Below are positions 56,555 to 64,000 of a stretch of DNA of 64,000 nt, in pieces (position 1 is the first letter of the stretch; the number at the start of each line of letters is the position of its first letter). A program made the translations under genes and the position numbers. The notes under the pieces were generated by a model that was not told the origin of the DNA, ran no database searches, and was given only the letters and a program-made list of their open reading frames with translations. The DNA lies in the NCBI RefSeq assembly GCF_027579695.1, contig NC_083569.1:71683149-71747148 (forward strand), read 5' to 3'. The stretch is from Neoarius graeffei (Eukaryota > Chordata > Actinopteri > Siluriformes > Ariidae).

Positions 56555-58026
56555 ACCATTTCAGAGAATTCCTGCATGGAACATTTTGATTTTCATATAC
56601 AAACACAATGATCACAGACACACACACAATGACCACAGACACTATGTTTCCAATTAAAAGAAATTAATTTAATTTTAATTTATATAAAATAGGTCTTGTC
56701 TTTGTCCAGCAAAAGAACTTTAGATTTGACAAAGTCAATAATATCTTCATCCATAGCATCAACCTTTACATTTTATTCTGTCTGGCTTATTTGAGTCCTT
56801 GGCCTGCTTGGACTCCTAGACTATCAACACCATCAACAAAACAGGTTTCCTTCAATCAAAATTATAGTTCCTACGAATATTTAGGATTCAAGACAGCATT
56901 TATAGTAGTGTTACTAAATAAATAGGCTCCAGGCCTTTTTAGATTAGTAGGGCATAGAATTGTTAGTGCATAAGTAACTAGAAAATAACATGTGTAGGCT
57001 GTCATTCTCACATACACTAAGTATGAGAACATGACGACCATTGACTTACTGAGATACAGCCAAGCACAAAATTGTTCTCTCACTCAAAAAGAAAAAGAAA
57101 ACAAACTGGTCCATACCATACCAAATATGAATCCAAATATGGCTAACTCCCATAAGCATTGCTTTTTCTACTTGCACAGACGTTCTTCCACTTCACAGAC
57201 AAAATGATACAATTTCACATTATATCAATCAGATTCTCGTTCTTTATCCTTCTCACACATACATATCATTTCATCACACTTTTCCTGTCCATCGCTTCAC
57301 ATTTCAGATCTCACCCATTTAAAAAAATATATATTAATTTCTTACTCAACTTTACTTGTACTTCTTTGTTATCCATCTAAACTCCTAACACACACTCCTC
57401 CACAAACCAATTACATTACTTTAGGAATTACCATCTACTGAACTGAAATATTTCTCGTAGTTATGTTACTCCAAGAGACAGCTGTAAATAACTTGCAGTT
57501 TACTGTGATTAACAGTAATATTAATTTAAAAATGACATTCTTTCCATTTTTGAGAGATGTATCAGAAACTAATATTTTTATCATTTTTGTTCTTTTTAAA
57601 ATGTACTGTCCCTGTCTTTTGTCCACAAATAGTATATAAAAACCAAGCGAGAATGAGAACAAAGCCAGGCAAATAAATAATAAAGTAGAAAAGTATGATA
57701 ATTAATAAATGTCAGCACGTCAAGTGCAGGAGAACAGCATTCCTGGAAGGCATTTGTGTGTTTTGATGTGCATATGCTTTCCAGGAATGCAACACTCCAC
57801 CTCATTTTGTAAATCATAAAAGCCTAGGAGTAGTTTCCATGCCTTTCTCTTCATATGGAGCAATTTTGTAAGCCTTTGCCAATATCAGAAGTTACAGAAT
57901 GCTAATCTGGGATTTTTCTGAGTATAATAAACCTAACTGGAATACTAGAATGATATTATATCAGACCTTGAAACTTGTCAGGACATTGTAAAATGGGTGA
58001 CGATGGTATTAGATCCTTCAGGAGGC
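56555..58026. other. Downstream of bcl6b, probable 3' UTR, no other gene
   Basis: The sequence is AT-rich. The stretch just left of 58027 must hold the bcl6b 3' UTR, but I find no convincing nearby AATAAA on the minus strand. No other feature is supported. Confidence 0.4.

Positions 58027-64000
<5,974 letters not shown>

Overview
The window is vertebrate nuclear DNA, almost certainly from a teleost fish. It holds two spliced host genes (tmem88 and bcl6b), spliceosomal U1 and U2 snRNA genes, Tc1/mariner elements, hAT, Harbinger-like and TTAA-target MITEs, fish-type LINEs, a Ty3/Gypsy LTR element, and about twenty copies of one tRNA-headed fish SINE. The SINE 3' ends (GATGA- or GATGG-type tails) remind me of catfish and other otophysan genomes. 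That placement is a low-confidence inference.

Region 1 (1-27 kb) is a decayed tandem array of linked U1 and U2 snRNA genes, all on the minus strand. Three U2 copies lie at 2650-2834, 21109-22058 (split by a LINE) and 26431-26618. Two identical full-length 163-nt U1 genes lie at 17840-18002 and 24489-24651, each with a candidate PSE and 3' box. Two 3' fragments of U1 lie at 12943-13007 and 13646-13725. The units share spacers, a LINE (LINE-A) and a TIR element, so the array grew by segmental duplication and was later broken by insertions. These include LINE-B (3098-10375), which carries a nested Gypsy element (6610-9971), an intron-containing DD35E transposon (14200-17507), a TIR element with a SWIM/YqaJ-protein-like exon and a palindrome (11461-12602), and LINE-C (21265-22020). 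Unit 2 preserves the empty site of LINE-B and unit 1 that of LINE-C, so both insertions postdate the duplication.

Region 2 (27-41 kb) has no recognisable host gene. It holds nested SINEs, two MITEs that each sit inside a SINE, a pair of inverted TTAA-flanked elements (29820-32219 and 38375-39184), and two decayed Tc1-like transposons.

Region 3 (41.3-47.7 kb) is tmem88 on the plus strand. Its two coding exons encode 219 residues ending in VWV, the Dishevelled PDZ ligand. The 5.7-kb intron is full of transposons. Region 4 (47.7-58 kb) is intergenic repeats, including a third Tc1-like copy and a hAT MITE.

Region 5 (58.0-64.0 kb) is the 3' part of bcl6b on the minus strand. Nine coding exons run from the end of the BTB domain to four C-terminal zinc fingers. 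The finger that normally precedes these four was not found. tmem88 and bcl6b both map to human 17p13.1, so their convergent neighbourhood here fits conserved synteny. TMEM88 dampens Wnt signalling through Dishevelled, and BCL6B is a BTB/zinc-finger repressor. Nothing here links them functionally beyond synteny.
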